From Roseimaritima multifibrata (GTDB lineage Bacteria > Planctomycetota > Planctomycetia > Pirellulales > Pirellulaceae): a stretch of DNA of 64,000 bases. The stretch spans positions 3,658,001 to 3,722,000 of the forward strand of contig NZ_CP036262.1 of NCBI RefSeq assembly GCF_007741495.1, given 5' to 3'. Positions 34,263 through 43,758 of the stretch are shown one piece after another. Made by a program: the position numbers and the translations under genes. The notes under the pieces are model-generated. The model saw nothing but the letters and a program-made list of their open reading frames with translations. It made no database searches and was not told the origin of the DNA. How positions within the stretch are numbered: position 1 is the stretch's first letter; each line of letters begins with the position of its first letter.

Positions 34263-35855
34263 ATGTTTTCAGAAACCCTCGGAAGCCGAAAAACGATTGG
34301 CGATGTGGACGTCCTTTACCATGAGGGGCTGTACCATCTGTTCCACTTGGTTCTGCCGAATCATGATTTCATCGCACATGCGGTTAGTACCGACGCGTTG
34401 AATTGGCGTCGCGTCAACAACGCTCTCTTCATCGGGGACCCGGGCAGCTGGGATGACCTGATGTTATGGACGATGCATGTCAGTCCCAATCCGCATCGCC
34501 CTGGCGAGTGGCGGATGTTCTATACCGGACTATCGCGGCGCGACCAAGGTAACTATCAGCGATTGGGGTTGGCCGTCAGCAAAGATTTATATCACTGGGA
34601 AAAATCGGACGTGCACTGGGAGGACCATCGTGGTCCCAATGACCCGGACCTGGTTAAAAATGCTGTCCAAAACAGTCGGTCCACCAGCCCGGATGCGCGC
34701 CATGCAAATTTCGATGCGACCAGCTGTTTTCCCTTAGAACCCGATCCAGCCAATTATGAAGCTTCGCTTGAAGAGGGACGCCACTGGGTCAGTTTCCGCG
34801 ATCCCTATTACTACCATGACGGGACCAGTGGTTGGTTGCTGGCCGCAGCGCGTGTGAACCAAGGACCGATTGTCCGTCGTGGTTGTGTTGCTTTGATGAA
34901 AGAGACGGAGCCGAATCGGTTTGAAGCCTTGCCCGCATTGCATCACCCTCGGTTGTATGACGACGTCGAAGTTCCCAATCTGTTTCGAATCGATGGCGAT
35001 CACTATCTGATCGGAAGCATCCGAGAAGACGCCAAAATCCGTTACTGGCACACCAGGAAAATCGGTGAACGCTGGCAGAGCTATCACGACAACGTGCTGC
35101 TGGCTCAAGGGAACTATGCGGGCCGGATGTGCAGGGACGACAACGGCTGGTTGCTATGGAATTTCTATTCGATGAATTCCAAAGACCGGACGACCGAGAA
35201 TTTGATGCCGCCGCCCAAGCGTTTAGTCCGCCGGGATAACGGCATGCTTCGCGCGGCAACGTTTGAGGGAATTGAACGGTACGTCGGTGAAGACCTGCCT
35301 CCAGAGAACATCTCGCCACTGATCGATTTTGATGGTTCAACAAAACTTAAATGCCAGGCGAAGAGACGGTCGATTCACCTGGAATGTGACAGCCAGTTTC
35401 AGGGCTTCACGTTTCCGTATGACCTCCCCAATTTCCGCTTTCGAGCCCATTTGCAGATGGATGGGTTTGGGAAGTGCGGGTTCCTGTTCCGCCTAGACCC
35501 TGAAACTCGCGACGGATATTACCTGTCATTGGATCTGCTGAAAGAGATCGCGCAGCTTCGAGCCTGGGGGACAGGCGAAGAAGGAAGTGGCGAACACATG
35601 ATGCAGTTCGAATCGTTGCAATCGGGATTCTGGTATTCCAAGGATCGGAACAGCGCAGAAGTCCAACTGATCGCGTTTGGCAGTTACATCGAACTGTCCG
35701 TAAACGGGCGAGTTATCCTTTCGCTCGCCGACCAAACCTTCAGCGAAGGCAGCTTGGGCTTCTACCTGGAAACCGCGGACGTTTTTCTAGAAGAGGTCCA
35801 CATTCATCGCCTCCGTTCGCCTCGACAGTCTGACGAACACCTCGCCAGCGGCTAG
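34263..35855 (+). CDS. GH32-like (five-bladed propeller) glycoside hydrolase
   Basis: A 530-residue protein without a clear signal peptide. The N-terminal 340 residues look like a five-bladed propeller of the GH32/GH68/GH43 clans: VDVLYHEGLYHLFHLV has the early acidic residue, VSFRDPYYYHDG carries the RDP transition-state motif and DDVEVPNLFRIDGDHYLIG the likely acid/base Glu. The C-terminal part (360-530) is a beta-sandwich (GYYLSLDLL, SVNGRVILSLADQTFSEGSLGFYL) typical of GH32 enzymes. Fructan or related oligosaccharides are possible substrates, by family only. The ATG at 34263 is preferred; a GTG at 34218 would add fifteen residues. It follows feoB but has no obvious link to iron. Confidence 0.8.
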   Translation: MFSETLGSRKTIGDVDVLYHEGLYHLFHLVLPNHDFIAHAVSTDALNWRRVNNALFIGDPGSWDDLMLWTMHVSPNPHRPGEWRMFYTGLSRRDQGNYQRLGLAVSKDLYHWEKSDVHWEDHRGPNDPDLVKNAVQNSRSTSPDARHANFDATSCFPLEPDPANYEASLEEGRHWVSFRDPYYYHDGTSGWLLAAARVNQGPIVRRGCVALMKETEPNRFEALPALHHPRLYDDVEVPNLFRIDGDHYLIGSIREDAKIRYWHTRKIGERWQSYHDNVLLAQGNYAGRMCRDDNGWLLWNFYSMNSKDRTTENLMPPPKRLVRRDNGMLRAATFEGIERYVGEDLPPENISPLIDFDGSTKLKCQAKRRSIHLECDSQFQGFTFPYDLPNFRFRAHLQMDGFGKCGFLFRLDPETRDGYYLSLDLLKEIAQLRAWGTGEEGSGEHMMQFESLQSGFWYSKDRNSAEVQLIAFGSYIELSVNGRVILSLADQTFSEGSLGFYLETADVFLEEVHIHRLRSPRQSDEHLASG

Positions 35856-36419
35856 CCCAACGCCACCTTGCTTCGATGTTTTTCAATAGCGGCAGGGCGC
35901 GAGCCGACCGGCCAGTACGCAACGTGATTCCAAGGCAGCAGCCGGACGGCTCGCGGTCAGTTTTCTTAGCGGCAGGGCGCGAGCCCTCCGGCCAGTACGC
36001 GAGGTTTCCAGGGCAGCAGACGGACGGCTTGCGATCAGTTTTCTTAGCGGCAGGGCGCGAGCCCTCCGGCCAGTACGCAACGTGATTCCAAGGCAGCAGC
36101 CGGACGGCTTGCGGTCAGTTTTCTTAGCGGCAGGGCGCGAGCCCTCCGGCCAATACGCAGGGTTTCCAGGGCAGTGGCCGGACGGCTCGCGCCGTTCCGC
36201 TAAGAAGGTCGCCGACATCGGGCTAGCTTCGTACGAAGAAGAGAGACCCTTGATACCGCACGACCACCTTTCACGCCTTGTTACCCAGAACTGGCGCACC
36301 GTTTGCTAATACTGTTTCCTCGCTAACTCCATCCGCAACCGATGCGGCATTCAAGCGATGAACGCTTTTGCAAACCATTCGCTATCGAGTGCCGCTGTCC
36401 TTAAATCGTGAGGAATTCG
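35856..36419. other. Spacer holding the palindromic repeat array
   Basis: A 564-base spacer. The first 350 bases are mostly the repeat array listed below. The remaining 210 bases are the leader of the small membrane protein gene; GAGG sits seven bases before its ATG. Frames through the array, on both strands, are artefacts of the repeats. Confidence 0.6.
35887..36202. repeat. Array of four long palindromic repeats
   Basis: Units start at 35889, 35969, 36047 and 36127 (80, 78 and 80 bases apart) with GCGGCAGGGCGCGAGCC. The last unit keeps a complete right arm (GGACGGCTCGCGCCGTTCC then GCTAA); in the first three the right arm ends GGTCAGTTTTCTTA or GATCAGTTTTCTTA. Loops alternate between two types (ACGCAACGTGATTCCAAGG in units 1 and 3, ACG-x-AGGTTTCCAGGG in units 2 and 4), so the array probably arose by duplication of a dimer. 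The solo copy at 3918-3995 belongs to the same family. Confidence 0.85.
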
Positions 36420-36590
36420 ATGAGCCAGCCACTACACCAGTCGGATCGACGCCAAAATAGAGCCGCCGACGATGAAGAGCTATTGGACGAAAAGGCACCG
36501 GGATCGCCTTTTCTATTGGTCGCGTTAAGCTACATGGCAATTATGGCGGTCGTTTGCCTAGCGATCGCAGGCTACTTTTGGCTTACGTAA
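36420..36590 (+). CDS. Small single-span membrane protein
   Basis: A 56-residue protein: about 30 polar, acidic residues (DRRQNRAADDEELLDEKAPG), then one strongly hydrophobic helix LLVALSYMAIMAVVCLAIAG ending FWLT. The start is fixed by GAGG seven bases upstream. No family is recognised. Its stop is 20 bases before the membrane C39-type protease, so the two are probably one operon and may form one complex. Confidence 0.65.
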   Translation: MSQPLHQSDRRQNRAADDEELLDEKAPGSPFLLVALSYMAIMAVVCLAIAGYFWLT

Positions 36591-36610
36591 CCCGTTTGAT
36601 AAAGTAAACG

Positions 36611-37474
36611 ATGGGACAGGACCTTTGGACGGCGATAGTCGTCATGAGTGGGATATCTTTGATTTGCGGTTTTCTCACCGGACGCTTTGCCTATAAGAAA
36701 CGCGGCCAGACGACCATGCTCTGGTTGGCGCTGTCGGTCTTTGCGATGGTTTACTTTATGCTGTACGCGTCGGGACAGTTGTTCTGGGCACGCTGGGTGC
36801 CGGCATCGGCGGCGATCATCTACACCAATCTGGCCGCCCTGTTTGCCGCGTGCGGAGCCGGTTGGGCTTGGCGTTTACCTGACACGCCGGTTTGGCGCCG
36901 CGGCATCATGGCTGGCATGCTGGCGGTCGCGTCGGCCGCTTCCATCATTTGGCCGCTCCTTTCAATCGCCTTGCGTCCGCCTCCGGCCGGAGACGATCAA
37001 TGGCGAGACGGTGTCGCGTTGCAAACGTCTTGGGCGACCTGCAGCCCTGCCGCCGCAGCGACTTTCTTGAACGCTGAAGAAATCAAGTCTTCCGAAGCGG
37101 AATTGATTCCGCTTTGCCTGACCGATTCCAGCGGTACCCCGACGCTTGGCCTGTATCGCGGCGTCAAACTGGTTGCGAACGAAAATGGTAAAGATGTCGC
37201 GATCCTTACCACCGATTTAGAGGGCTTGATCGCCGCGGACAAGTGGCCTGTCCTGATCGGCGTGCAGCTTCCCTTTGGGACCGAGGACCGTCGCTACGCA
37301 GAGCAGTGGGGATGGATCCCGGGGATGGGACACTCGGTGGTTGTGCTGGGGCGTGACGGAAACGATCGGTTCATCGTCGGAGACCCATCGATTGGGCTGG
37401 AAGTCTGGGATCGATCCGATATGGAAATACTGTGGCATGGCATCGGAATGCGACTGGTTCCGGCCAAACGCTAA
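36611..37474 (+). CDS. Membrane-anchored C39-type cysteine peptidase-like protein
   Basis: A 287-residue protein with about four transmembrane helices in the first 120 residues and a C-terminal papain-fold domain of the C39 (double-glycine leader) peptidase type. The catalytic set is visible: Cys144 in TSWATCSPAAAATFL, His241 in GMGHSVVVLG and Asp258 in FIVGDPSIGLEVW. C39 peptidases usually process leaders as part of ABC exporters; this one has no ABC or NBD domain, so it may be a stand-alone processing or surveillance protease. It is preceded by a one-span small protein in the same unit. I recognise no precise ortholog. Confidence 0.75.
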   Translation: MGQDLWTAIVVMSGISLICGFLTGRFAYKKRGQTTMLWLALSVFAMVYFMLYASGQLFWARWVPASAAIIYTNLAALFAACGAGWAWRLPDTPVWRRGIMAGMLAVASAASIIWPLLSIALRPPPAGDDQWRDGVALQTSWATCSPAAAATFLNAEEIKSSEAELIPLCLTDSSGTPTLGLYRGVKLVANENGKDVAILTTDLEGLIAADKWPVLIGVQLPFGTEDRRYAEQWGWIPGMGHSVVVLGRDGNDRFIVGDPSIGLEVWDRSDMEILWHGIGMRLVPAKR

Positions 37475-37663
37475 TAGTTCGATCGCATCCGCAATAGGGC
37501 GTCGCGGTGATCTTGGTCCGGCAAAACCAGACCGGGGTCGGGACAGGTGCCTGATCGTGCCGGCGTCGTGGCGGGAGAGCTGTTTATTCTGCGGCAGTTC
37601 AGAAGGTATACTGAGGGACCACAGCGTCCCCCCCAATTCCTTCCTTCTCGTCTCAGGCTTGCC

Positions 37664-39112
37664 ATGTTCCCTTCGCGTCGTCGTTTTTTGCAGGCTACAA
37701 CCGGTGGATTGGTGGTTTCCGCAGCGTTGACATCCCCGGATACTTCGGTGGCGGCGGACGCAGCAGCGAACCGAATCCATAATCCGGTCAGCGGCGATGT
37801 ACTGCGTTCAGCCGGTCAACTTTCCGCGGACCAGAAGAGCCTTGTTGAAAGTCAACGCAGCATCCCGGTCAGCGGTCAATCGGATGTGTTGGTTTGCGGA
37901 GGTGGCCCCGCGGGGATTGGTGCGGCGTTGGCTGCAGCTCGCGCTGGCGCTAGCGTCCAATTGATCGAAGTGGCAGGTTGCCTGGGAGGCGTCTGGACCG
38001 CGGGCCTGCTTACCAAAATTCTGGATGCCGAGAATAAATCCGGGATCATGGCGGAGCTTTTGCAAAAGTTTGCCGAACGTGGAAGCGATGTCGCAAAATC
38101 GACCGACGGGACCGTTTATGATCCGGAAATCGCTAAGTGGGTGCTGGAAGAATTATGCATTGAAGCGGGAGTCAAAATTCGGCTGCATACCCGTTTGGTT
38201 GGTGTTGTTACCGACGACAAACGAAAAGTCGTCGCGGTCCTGACCGAATCAAAATCGGGGCGTGAAGCTTGGTTAGCCGATCGATTTGTCGATTGCAGTG
38301 GTGATGGAGATCTAGCAGCCCATGCAGGTTGTCAATTTGATCTGGGCGTCGGTGCGGACTGCGAATGTCAACCGATGTCGATGTTGGCGTTGCTTACCGG
38401 CATTGATCCAGAAGAAGTACGCCCATTTATTCGCGAAACCAGCCGAAAAGCGAAACCGCTGTTGCTCCAGTTAATGGAAGAGAATGGGATCTCCCCCACC
38501 TACCGCGGGCCGACGCTTCGCCATTTGCACAGCAATATCTTTTCGCTGATGACCAATCACGAGTACGGCGTTTCAGCATTCGATGCCGATGCCATTAGCG
38601 AAGCGACGATTCAGGCTCGCCATGAAATCCACGCCATCGTCAACGGACTTCGCAAAGTGGGCGGACCTTGGTCGAACCTTGCCGTGGTCGCGACGGCAGA
38701 ACAGATCGGAGTCCGTGAAGGGCGACGCATCCGAGGTCGATATCAGATCACCGCGGACGATTTGTCCAAAGGATTGCGGCATGAACAAGCGGTCTGCCGA
38801 GCCAAATTCGCGATTGATGTCCATGCGTTGAACACCGAAGGGAACAAAGAAGTCGATCGTGATTACAAAAAAGGAGGCATGCGGCCCTACGATATTCCCT
38901 ACCCCGCATTGATCGCCGCGGATGTGGATGGATTGTTGCTCGCCGGTCGCTGCATCAGCGGAGATTTCATCGCCCACTCAAGCTACCGCGTCACAGGAAA
39001 CTCGGTCCCGATGGGAGAAGCCGCCGGACTCGCCGCCGCTGTTTCCATTCAAAAGAAGGTGATGCCACACGAACTGGACTGGAACGCGATCAAACCATTC
39101 GCTCAGGCGTAG
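37664..39112 (+). CDS. Tat-exported FAD-dependent oxidoreductase
   Basis: A 482-residue flavoprotein of the FAD_oxidored type (PF12831). The N-terminus SRRRFLQATTG is a Tat signal, so it folds with FAD before export. The dinucleotide motif VCGGGPAGIGAALAAARAG lies around 80, and a second motif, FVDCSGDGDLAAHAG, around 205. The C-terminus has YRVTGNSVPMGEAAGLAA, the usual flavin-end motif. Planctomycetes encode many copies, often near sulfatases and glycosidases; the substrate is unknown. The ATG at 37664 gives the Tat signal; upstream extension in frame looks noncoding. Confidence 0.88.
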   Translation: MFPSRRRFLQATTGGLVVSAALTSPDTSVAADAAANRIHNPVSGDVLRSAGQLSADQKSLVESQRSIPVSGQSDVLVCGGGPAGIGAALAAARAGASVQLIEVAGCLGGVWTAGLLTKILDAENKSGIMAELLQKFAERGSDVAKSTDGTVYDPEIAKWVLEELCIEAGVKIRLHTRLVGVVTDDKRKVVAVLTESKSGREAWLADRFVDCSGDGDLAAHAGCQFDLGVGADCECQPMSMLALLTGIDPEEVRPFIRETSRKAKPLLLQLMEENGISPTYRGPTLRHLHSNIFSLMTNHEYGVSAFDADAISEATIQARHEIHAIVNGLRKVGGPWSNLAVVATAEQIGVREGRRIRGRYQITADDLSKGLRHEQAVCRAKFAIDVHALNTEGNKEVDRDYKKGGMRPYDIPYPALIAADVDGLLLAGRCISGDFIAHSSYRVTGNSVPMGEAAGLAAAVSIQKKVMPHELDWNAIKPFAQA

Positions 39113-39275
39113 TGACTCCAGTAAAGACTGCCGTACGCCGTCTGATTTTCCCTTCTAAAAGAGGCCTGCGACTTAGGGATTGTCGTCTTTCGCTCTGCGA
39201 AAGAACGTCCTTCAGGAGCCGCTTCCGCGAAGCGAGAGGCTCCAAATCCGTACCGCCAAGGCGTAGCGGTTGGGG

Positions 39276-40250
39276 CTACATGCAGGAAACCGTTCCGCTT
39301 CCGCCCGAAAGTGCCTCTTCCAGTTTGAATTCCGACGCCATTCCATTCAGTTTGCTGACGGCTCTTTTCTCCAGTTGGCGGACTCGCTCTTTAGAAATCC
39401 CCAACCGGTCGGCCAGCGATTGAAGCGTCCTTACTTTGCGATGACTTCCCAACGCATAGCGGCTCCGCACGATTAAACGTTCGCGGCGGTCCAGACGATC
39501 CAGCATCGTTGCCGTTAAGCCTCGAAGCTGCTCCCAAAGCTGGTTGCTCATCGACGATCGCGATGGGTCTTCCGGAGCAATGTCGGCAAGCCGATCGGCG
39601 TCTTCGGTAAAGCGAAGTCGATCATCGCGGACGACACTGGTCGCGCGAAAAATTCCATGGACGATCGACCGGTAAGCGTACGTGCTAAATCGATAGCCCC
39701 GGCTGTAATCAAATTTCTCCACGGCCTGCATCAGGGTCAACACACCATCGCTAAGCATTTCGTCAAAGGTTAGCTGCGGCGTCACATACTTCTTAACAAT
39801 CGAGATCACCAAGCGAATGTTCGATTGAGTAATGTGATCGCGAATCTTCATCGCTCGGTCCAGCAACGCATGGATCTTTTTGATCGTTTTCCGGTCTGGG
39901 GCAATGCCGACGCAGCTTTCCTGGAGGCTGGCGGCCTGCCACTTCAAGCGGTTCATTTCTCGGAACAGGGCCGCTTCCTGTTCGGGGGTCAGCAATGTGG
40001 ACTCGCACATCCGCTGCAGATGGCGGGGAAGATCGACGGGACCGGAATTTTCCGACGTCCCGGATCCAAGGACCAAGTCGACGATTTTCTTGTCGTTCAC
40101 AGCCTCGTCGGTTGCCTCTTGGAAATCAGGACTGTCGATGTATTGAATCTCGATGGGTGTCCAACTCGTCCTACGTTCGGAGCGTAGGCGTGGGAACTCG
40201 GAAACCTGCGAGAATTCACCAATGTCTGTATTGCTGGCAGCGGCAACCAT
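39276..40250 (-). CDS. Sigma-70 family RNA polymerase sigma factor (RpoD-like, group 2/3)
   Basis: A 324-residue sigma factor with regions 1.2, 2, 3 and 4. LTPEQEAALFREMNRLKWQA is region 1.2/2.1, FDYSRGYRFSTYAYRSIVHGI region 2.3-2.4 and SLADRLGISKERVRQLEKRAVSKL region 4.2. It is longer than ECF factors and shorter than RpoD. The ATG at 40250 follows GAGGG by about seven bases. It is divergent from a MerR/B12-domain regulator across 359 bases, an arrangement known from LitR/LitS-type light-response loci (established elsewhere; here inferred). The region 2.4 change to YRSIVHGIFRA may alter promoter recognition. Confidence 0.88.
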   Translation of the reverse strand: MVAAASNTDIGEFSQVSEFPRLRSERRTSWTPIEIQYIDSPDFQEATDEAVNDKKIVDLVLGSGTSENSGPVDLPRHLQRMCESTLLTPEQEAALFREMNRLKWQAASLQESCVGIAPDRKTIKKIHALLDRAMKIRDHITQSNIRLVISIVKKYVTPQLTFDEMLSDGVLTLMQAVEKFDYSRGYRFSTYAYRSIVHGIFRATSVVRDDRLRFTEDADRLADIAPEDPSRSSMSNQLWEQLRGLTATMLDRLDRRERLIVRSRYALGSHRKVRTLQSLADRLGISKERVRQLEKRAVSKLNGMASEFKLEEALSGGSGTVSCM

Positions 40251-40609
40251 TTCAAATCCCTCGAAGTAAAATTCGTTCAAAACGTTCACTTGCAATCTTA
40301 TCGACCAGCCCTGTCACTTCAACCCCTAATTCGTCCAAAACGTTCACTTCTTTTTGGATGGCTACGCTGCGATTTTTTTCGTATTCCCCTTGGGCCGTCA
40401 GAGGAAAGCTGGTCCAGGTCGCTTCTGAGCGGCAAAACCATGCGTTTCCCAAGCGAAAACAAGCGAATATGCGGACCCTTTGCGAACGTCGATTGGCAAT
40501 AAATGCTGTCGGTGCCCCATCCAGTGGGTTGTAAAACGAGTAAAGTAGAAGCTCTGCCAGCCTTCGTTCTGACAGAAAATTCATCCGTAGCGTTCAAAAA
40601 GGACCTTCA
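40251..40609. promoter_or_regulatory. Divergent control region with direct repeats
   Basis: A 359-base spacer between the sigma factor and the MerR-like regulator. It contains two 22-base direct repeats, one at 40270-40291 and one at 40328-40349, differing at one base; the shared core is CAAAACGTTCACTT. The palindromic centre AACGTT lies inside each. They are close to the sigma gene start and may be operators for the regulator. No coding frame here. Confidence 0.5.
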
Positions 40610-41467
40610 ATGCGAGATCTACTCACCCCCAAGCAGGTGGCCAGAGCATTGGATGTGAGCGAATCGTCAATAAAACGCTGGTGCGACCGTGGCGTGCTGA
40701 CGGCTCAGCACACCGCCGGCGGTCATCGCAGGATATCGCGGGCCGTCTTGACGGAATTTCTGCGGGGTGGACGCCATCAGCTGGTAAACCCTGAGGCGTT
40801 AGGGCTGCCGGCAACGAGCGGTCGGACCGAGCGAGTCGTGGAGCGGGCTTGTGACCAAATGGCAGCCGCGTTGGTCGCAGGAGACGAATCTCGGTGCCAA
40901 CAGATCGCCCGCGACCTTTATCTAGCGGACCACAGCGTTGCGGTCCTCTGTGATGATGTCTTTGCGGCGGCCATGCGACAGATTGGAATCCAATGGGAGG
41001 AAGGGAAAACAGAAATCTATCAAGAGCGTCGTGGCTGTGAAATTCTGCTGCGTATCCTCCATCAGCTTCGTTTAATGTTGCCGCCAGCGCTGCCAGATGC
41101 ACCCTTGGCGATCGGGGGGACCGCGACCAGCGACGGATACAGCTTGGGAACGGCGATGGCGGAACTGGTCCTTCGCAGCAACGGGTGGAACGCGAATTCG
41201 TTGGGGGACAACCTTCCCTTCGAAACGCTTGCGGCCGCGTTAAGAGATCAGCAGCCGAAACTCTTTTGGCTTAGTTGCACTCATATCACAGACCCGGACC
41301 ATTTTCTGGCCGGTTATGAACGCCATATCGCCCCTTTTGCTGAGAACGTGACGATTGTCGTTGGGGGGATGGCATTGACCAAAGAAATCCGCCAAAAGAT
41401 GAAGTTCACCGTCCACTGTGATTCCATGCAGCAGTTCGAAAATTTCTGTAAACGTCCGAACGCGTAG
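40610..41467 (+). CDS. MerR-type regulator with cobalamin-binding-like domain lacking ligand His
   Basis: A 285-residue regulator. Residues 1-50 are a MerR/excisionase helix-turn-helix (LLTPKQVARALDVSESSIKR and TAGGHRRISR). Residues 75-160 form the helical cap and 165-285 the Rossmann-type B12-binding domain of CarH/LitR. In CarH light sensors the cap has W-x9-E-H and the base has D-x-H-x-x-G. Here they read W129-x9-E139-R140 and D175-G-Y177-S-L-G180, so both histidines are replaced. The glycine pair (VVGGMAL) near 252 is kept. Hence the fold is CarH-like, but adenosylcobalamin binding is doubtful. It is divergent from a sigma factor, probably its target. Confidence 0.85.
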   Translation: MRDLLTPKQVARALDVSESSIKRWCDRGVLTAQHTAGGHRRISRAVLTEFLRGGRHQLVNPEALGLPATSGRTERVVERACDQMAAALVAGDESRCQQIARDLYLADHSVAVLCDDVFAAAMRQIGIQWEEGKTEIYQERRGCEILLRILHQLRLMLPPALPDAPLAIGGTATSDGYSLGTAMAELVLRSNGWNANSLGDNLPFETLAAALRDQQPKLFWLSCTHITDPDHFLAGYERHIAPFAENVTIVVGGMALTKEIRQKMKFTVHCDSMQQFENFCKRPNA

Positions 41468-41653
41468 CGCGGATCCGATCTTCTTTCACTGTGCGTCCAC
41501 AATCGTTAGGATGTCCCGCAACGAAGGCTGCGACCCGGAGAGTTGGCGCGATCTGTAGTGCATACAGGTTGTTCCGAATCCGTTTCGCGTCGATATTTCC
41601 GCGGACGATCCGACGTCTTTTTTTAGACGCTGGTGAACAGGAATTGCAGGAAC

Positions 41654-42733
41654 ATGACGGAATCAACTGAGAGCTCAAGCGGTGATGCAGCGTTGCCGCC
41701 ACACCACCAAATCGTTCTAATAACCGACGGCTATTCGACTCCGTTCCTTGCGAAAACCGCGATCAGCATGCTGCGTTATCGCAGTGCCGATGTGGTTGCC
41801 GTTCTCGATCAAGAGAACGCCGGCAAAACGTCGCAGGATTTATTTGGAACCGGTGGGGATATTCCTATCGTCGCCACGTTGGAGGGACTGTTGCCCGACG
41901 CCCTTTACATCGGCATCGCACCTCCCGGCGGCAAATTGCCCGTTGCATGGCGGCCTCTTATTCTTGCTGCAATCGATCGCGGTATCGACATCGTTTCGGG
42001 GCTGCATGAATTTCTGACCAACGATCCGGAATTCGTCGCTCGAGCCGCCAAGAACGGGTCTCGGTTGTTTGACGTGCGAAAGAATCAATACAAGGAAACC
42101 GCTACGGGGCTCCCCTACGACACGGGGCCTTTGCGAATCCACGCCGTCGGTCAGGACTGCACGGTAGGCAAGATGGTGACCACCTTGGAAATCTGTCGTG
42201 GGCTGGTCGACCACGGCGTCGATGCCCAATTCTTAGCCACCGGTCAAACAGGGATCATGATCTCCGGTGAAGGTGTTCCGATCGATTGCGTAGTCGCCGA
42301 CTTCGTGAACGGGGCGGCGGAGGATCTGGTGAAACGCAACAGCGACCACGACATCCTTCTCGTGGAAGGGCAGGGGAGTATCGCGCATCCTAGCTTTTCC
42401 GCGGTGACCTTAGGGTTGCTTCATGGCTGCGACCCTCACGGACTGATCTATTGCTACGAGGTCGGTCGTGAAATGGTCAAAGGGACCGATCACATACCAC
42501 TGTTGCCCGCCGCTCAGCTCATTTCGATCTATCAGGCAATCGCCTCCCTTCGGCATCCTTGCCCGGTCATTGGAATTGCAATGAACAGCCGCACCGTTAG
42601 TGCGGAAGCCGCGGAACAAGAGCGGGCGGCAATGGAAAAAGAGTTTGGCTTACCTGTCTGCGACGTTTATCGTGACGGCCCCGAAACGCTTGTTCAAGCA
42701 ATCCTTCAACTTCAATCGCAACTGCGTCCATGA
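41654..42733 (+). CDS. DUF1611 (P-loop NTPase-like) protein
   Basis: A 359-residue cytosolic protein of the DUF1611 family. An N-terminal Rossmann-like part (about 1-130) precedes a P-loop domain with [19 protein letters not shown] near 165 and [14 protein letters not shown] near 240, the layout of a dethiobiotin-synthetase-like NTPase. Members are usually next to dipeptide epimerases, as here: its stop overlaps the epimerase start by four bases (ATGA). A role in processing muropeptide dipeptides is inferred. The ATG at 41654 is preferred over an upstream GTG at 41633. Confidence 0.85.
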   Translation: MTESTESSSGDAALPPHHQIVLITDGYSTPFLAKTAISMLRYRSADVVAVLDQENAGKTSQDLFGTGGDIPIVATLEGLLPDALYIGIAPPGGKLPVAWRPLILAAIDRGIDIVSGLHEFLTNDPEFVARAAKNGSRLFDVRKNQYKETATGLPYDTGPLRIHAVGQDCTVGKMVTTLEICRGLVDHGVDAQFLATGQTGIMISGEGVPIDCVVADFVNGAAEDLVKRNSDHDILLVEGQGSIAHPSFSAVTLGLLHGCDPHGLIYCYEVGREMVKGTDHIPLLPAAQLISIYQAIASLRHPCPVIGIAMNSRTVSAEAAEQERAAMEKEFGLPVCDVYRDGPETLVQAILQLQSQLRP

Positions 42734-43758
42734 TTATCCGTTTGCATCGCCTTTCGCTACCGCTCCAACACGAATTTCGAATTGCGCGTGGAGCGATCAC
42801 TGCACAGAATTCGCTTGTCGTTGAATTGGAACTAGATGGTTTTACCGGATTCGGAGAAACCACTGAAAACAGTTACTACGGACGCACCTTCGAATCGATG
42901 ACCGAATCGATCGAGAAATGCCGTAGCCTGCTGTCCGGCTACCAATTTGGTCCTCCTGAGGAACTGTGGGACCAGTTGTTCGAAGTGATTCCGGATGACA
43001 TGTTTGCCCTTTCCGCGATCGATCTGGCCGTTCATGATTTGTGCGGAAAACAGGCTCACCGCCATACCTTCGATATGCTTGGGCTTCAGTGGCAAGACAT
43101 TCCCGAATCAAGCTATACCATCGGGATCGATTCGATCGAAACGATGCGAGCCAAGCTTGCAGAACAGCCGGACTGGAGCATTTACAAGATCAAACTGGGA
43201 ACGTCGCACGACGTCGACATCGTCAAACAATTGCGAGAGGTGACCAATTCGCGTTTCCGAGTCGACGCGAATTGCGGATGGTCGGTCGAGGAAACGATCG
43301 AAAATTCGAAAGCGCTTCGAGAACTTGGCGTTGAATTCATTGAACAACCGTTGCCTGCGACGGCGACCGACGCAGACCTTCGACAGATTTATGAAGAATC
43401 GGTATTACCAATTGTTGCCGACGAAAGCTGCCAGGTCGAAGCCGATGTTGCTGCCTGCCACAACCGATTCCACGGCGTCAATGTAAAATTGTGTAAGTGC
43501 GGGGGGATCACGCCCGCCGTCCGAATGCTTCAGCAAGCCAAGCAGCTAGAAATGAAGACCATGGTCGGCTGCATGATCGAAAGTTCGATCGGGATTTCGG
43601 GAGCCGCACAGTTGCTACCATTGCTTGATTACGCCGATTTGGATGGAGCCGTTTTGCTGTCCGAAGATCCCGCGGTTGGCGTTCAGGTCACCAATGGCGT
43701 GGTTACGCTGAGCGACCAATTTGGAAACGGCGGACGTTTCCGAGATTCGGCGTTATAG
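42730..43758 (+). CDS. Dipeptide (L-Ala-D/L-Glu type) epimerase
   Basis: A 342-residue enolase-superfamily enzyme of the muconate-lactonizing subgroup. The barrel has the catalytic K-x-K (YKIKLG, about 157), the three metal acids (DANCGW about 187, FIEQPL about 212, VADESC about 237) and the second catalytic lysine ([10 protein letters not shown], about 260). It should epimerise the second residue of L-Ala-D-Glu-like dipeptides made during peptidoglycan recycling; other dipeptides are possible in this family. It overlaps the DUF1611 gene by four bases, the usual pairing. Confidence 0.9.
   Translation: MIIRLHRLSLPLQHEFRIARGAITAQNSLVVELELDGFTGFGETTENSYYGRTFESMTESIEKCRSLLSGYQFGPPEELWDQLFEVIPDDMFALSAIDLAVHDLCGKQAHRHTFDMLGLQWQDIPESSYTIGIDSIETMRAKLAEQPDWSIYKIKLGTSHDVDIVKQLREVTNSRFRVDANCGWSVEETIENSKALRELGVEFIEQPLPATATDADLRQIYEESVLPIVADESCQVEADVAACHNRFHGVNVKLCKCGGITPAVRMLQQAKQLEMKTMVGCMIESSIGISGAAQLLPLLDYADLDGAVLLSEDPAVGVQVTNGVVTLSDQFGNGGRFRDSAL

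Noticed and set aside
35883-36299. Minus-strand frame of 138 codons across the palindromic array
   Set aside because: Repeats of PLRKLIASRPSAA type come from the DNA repeat; both strands are equally open.
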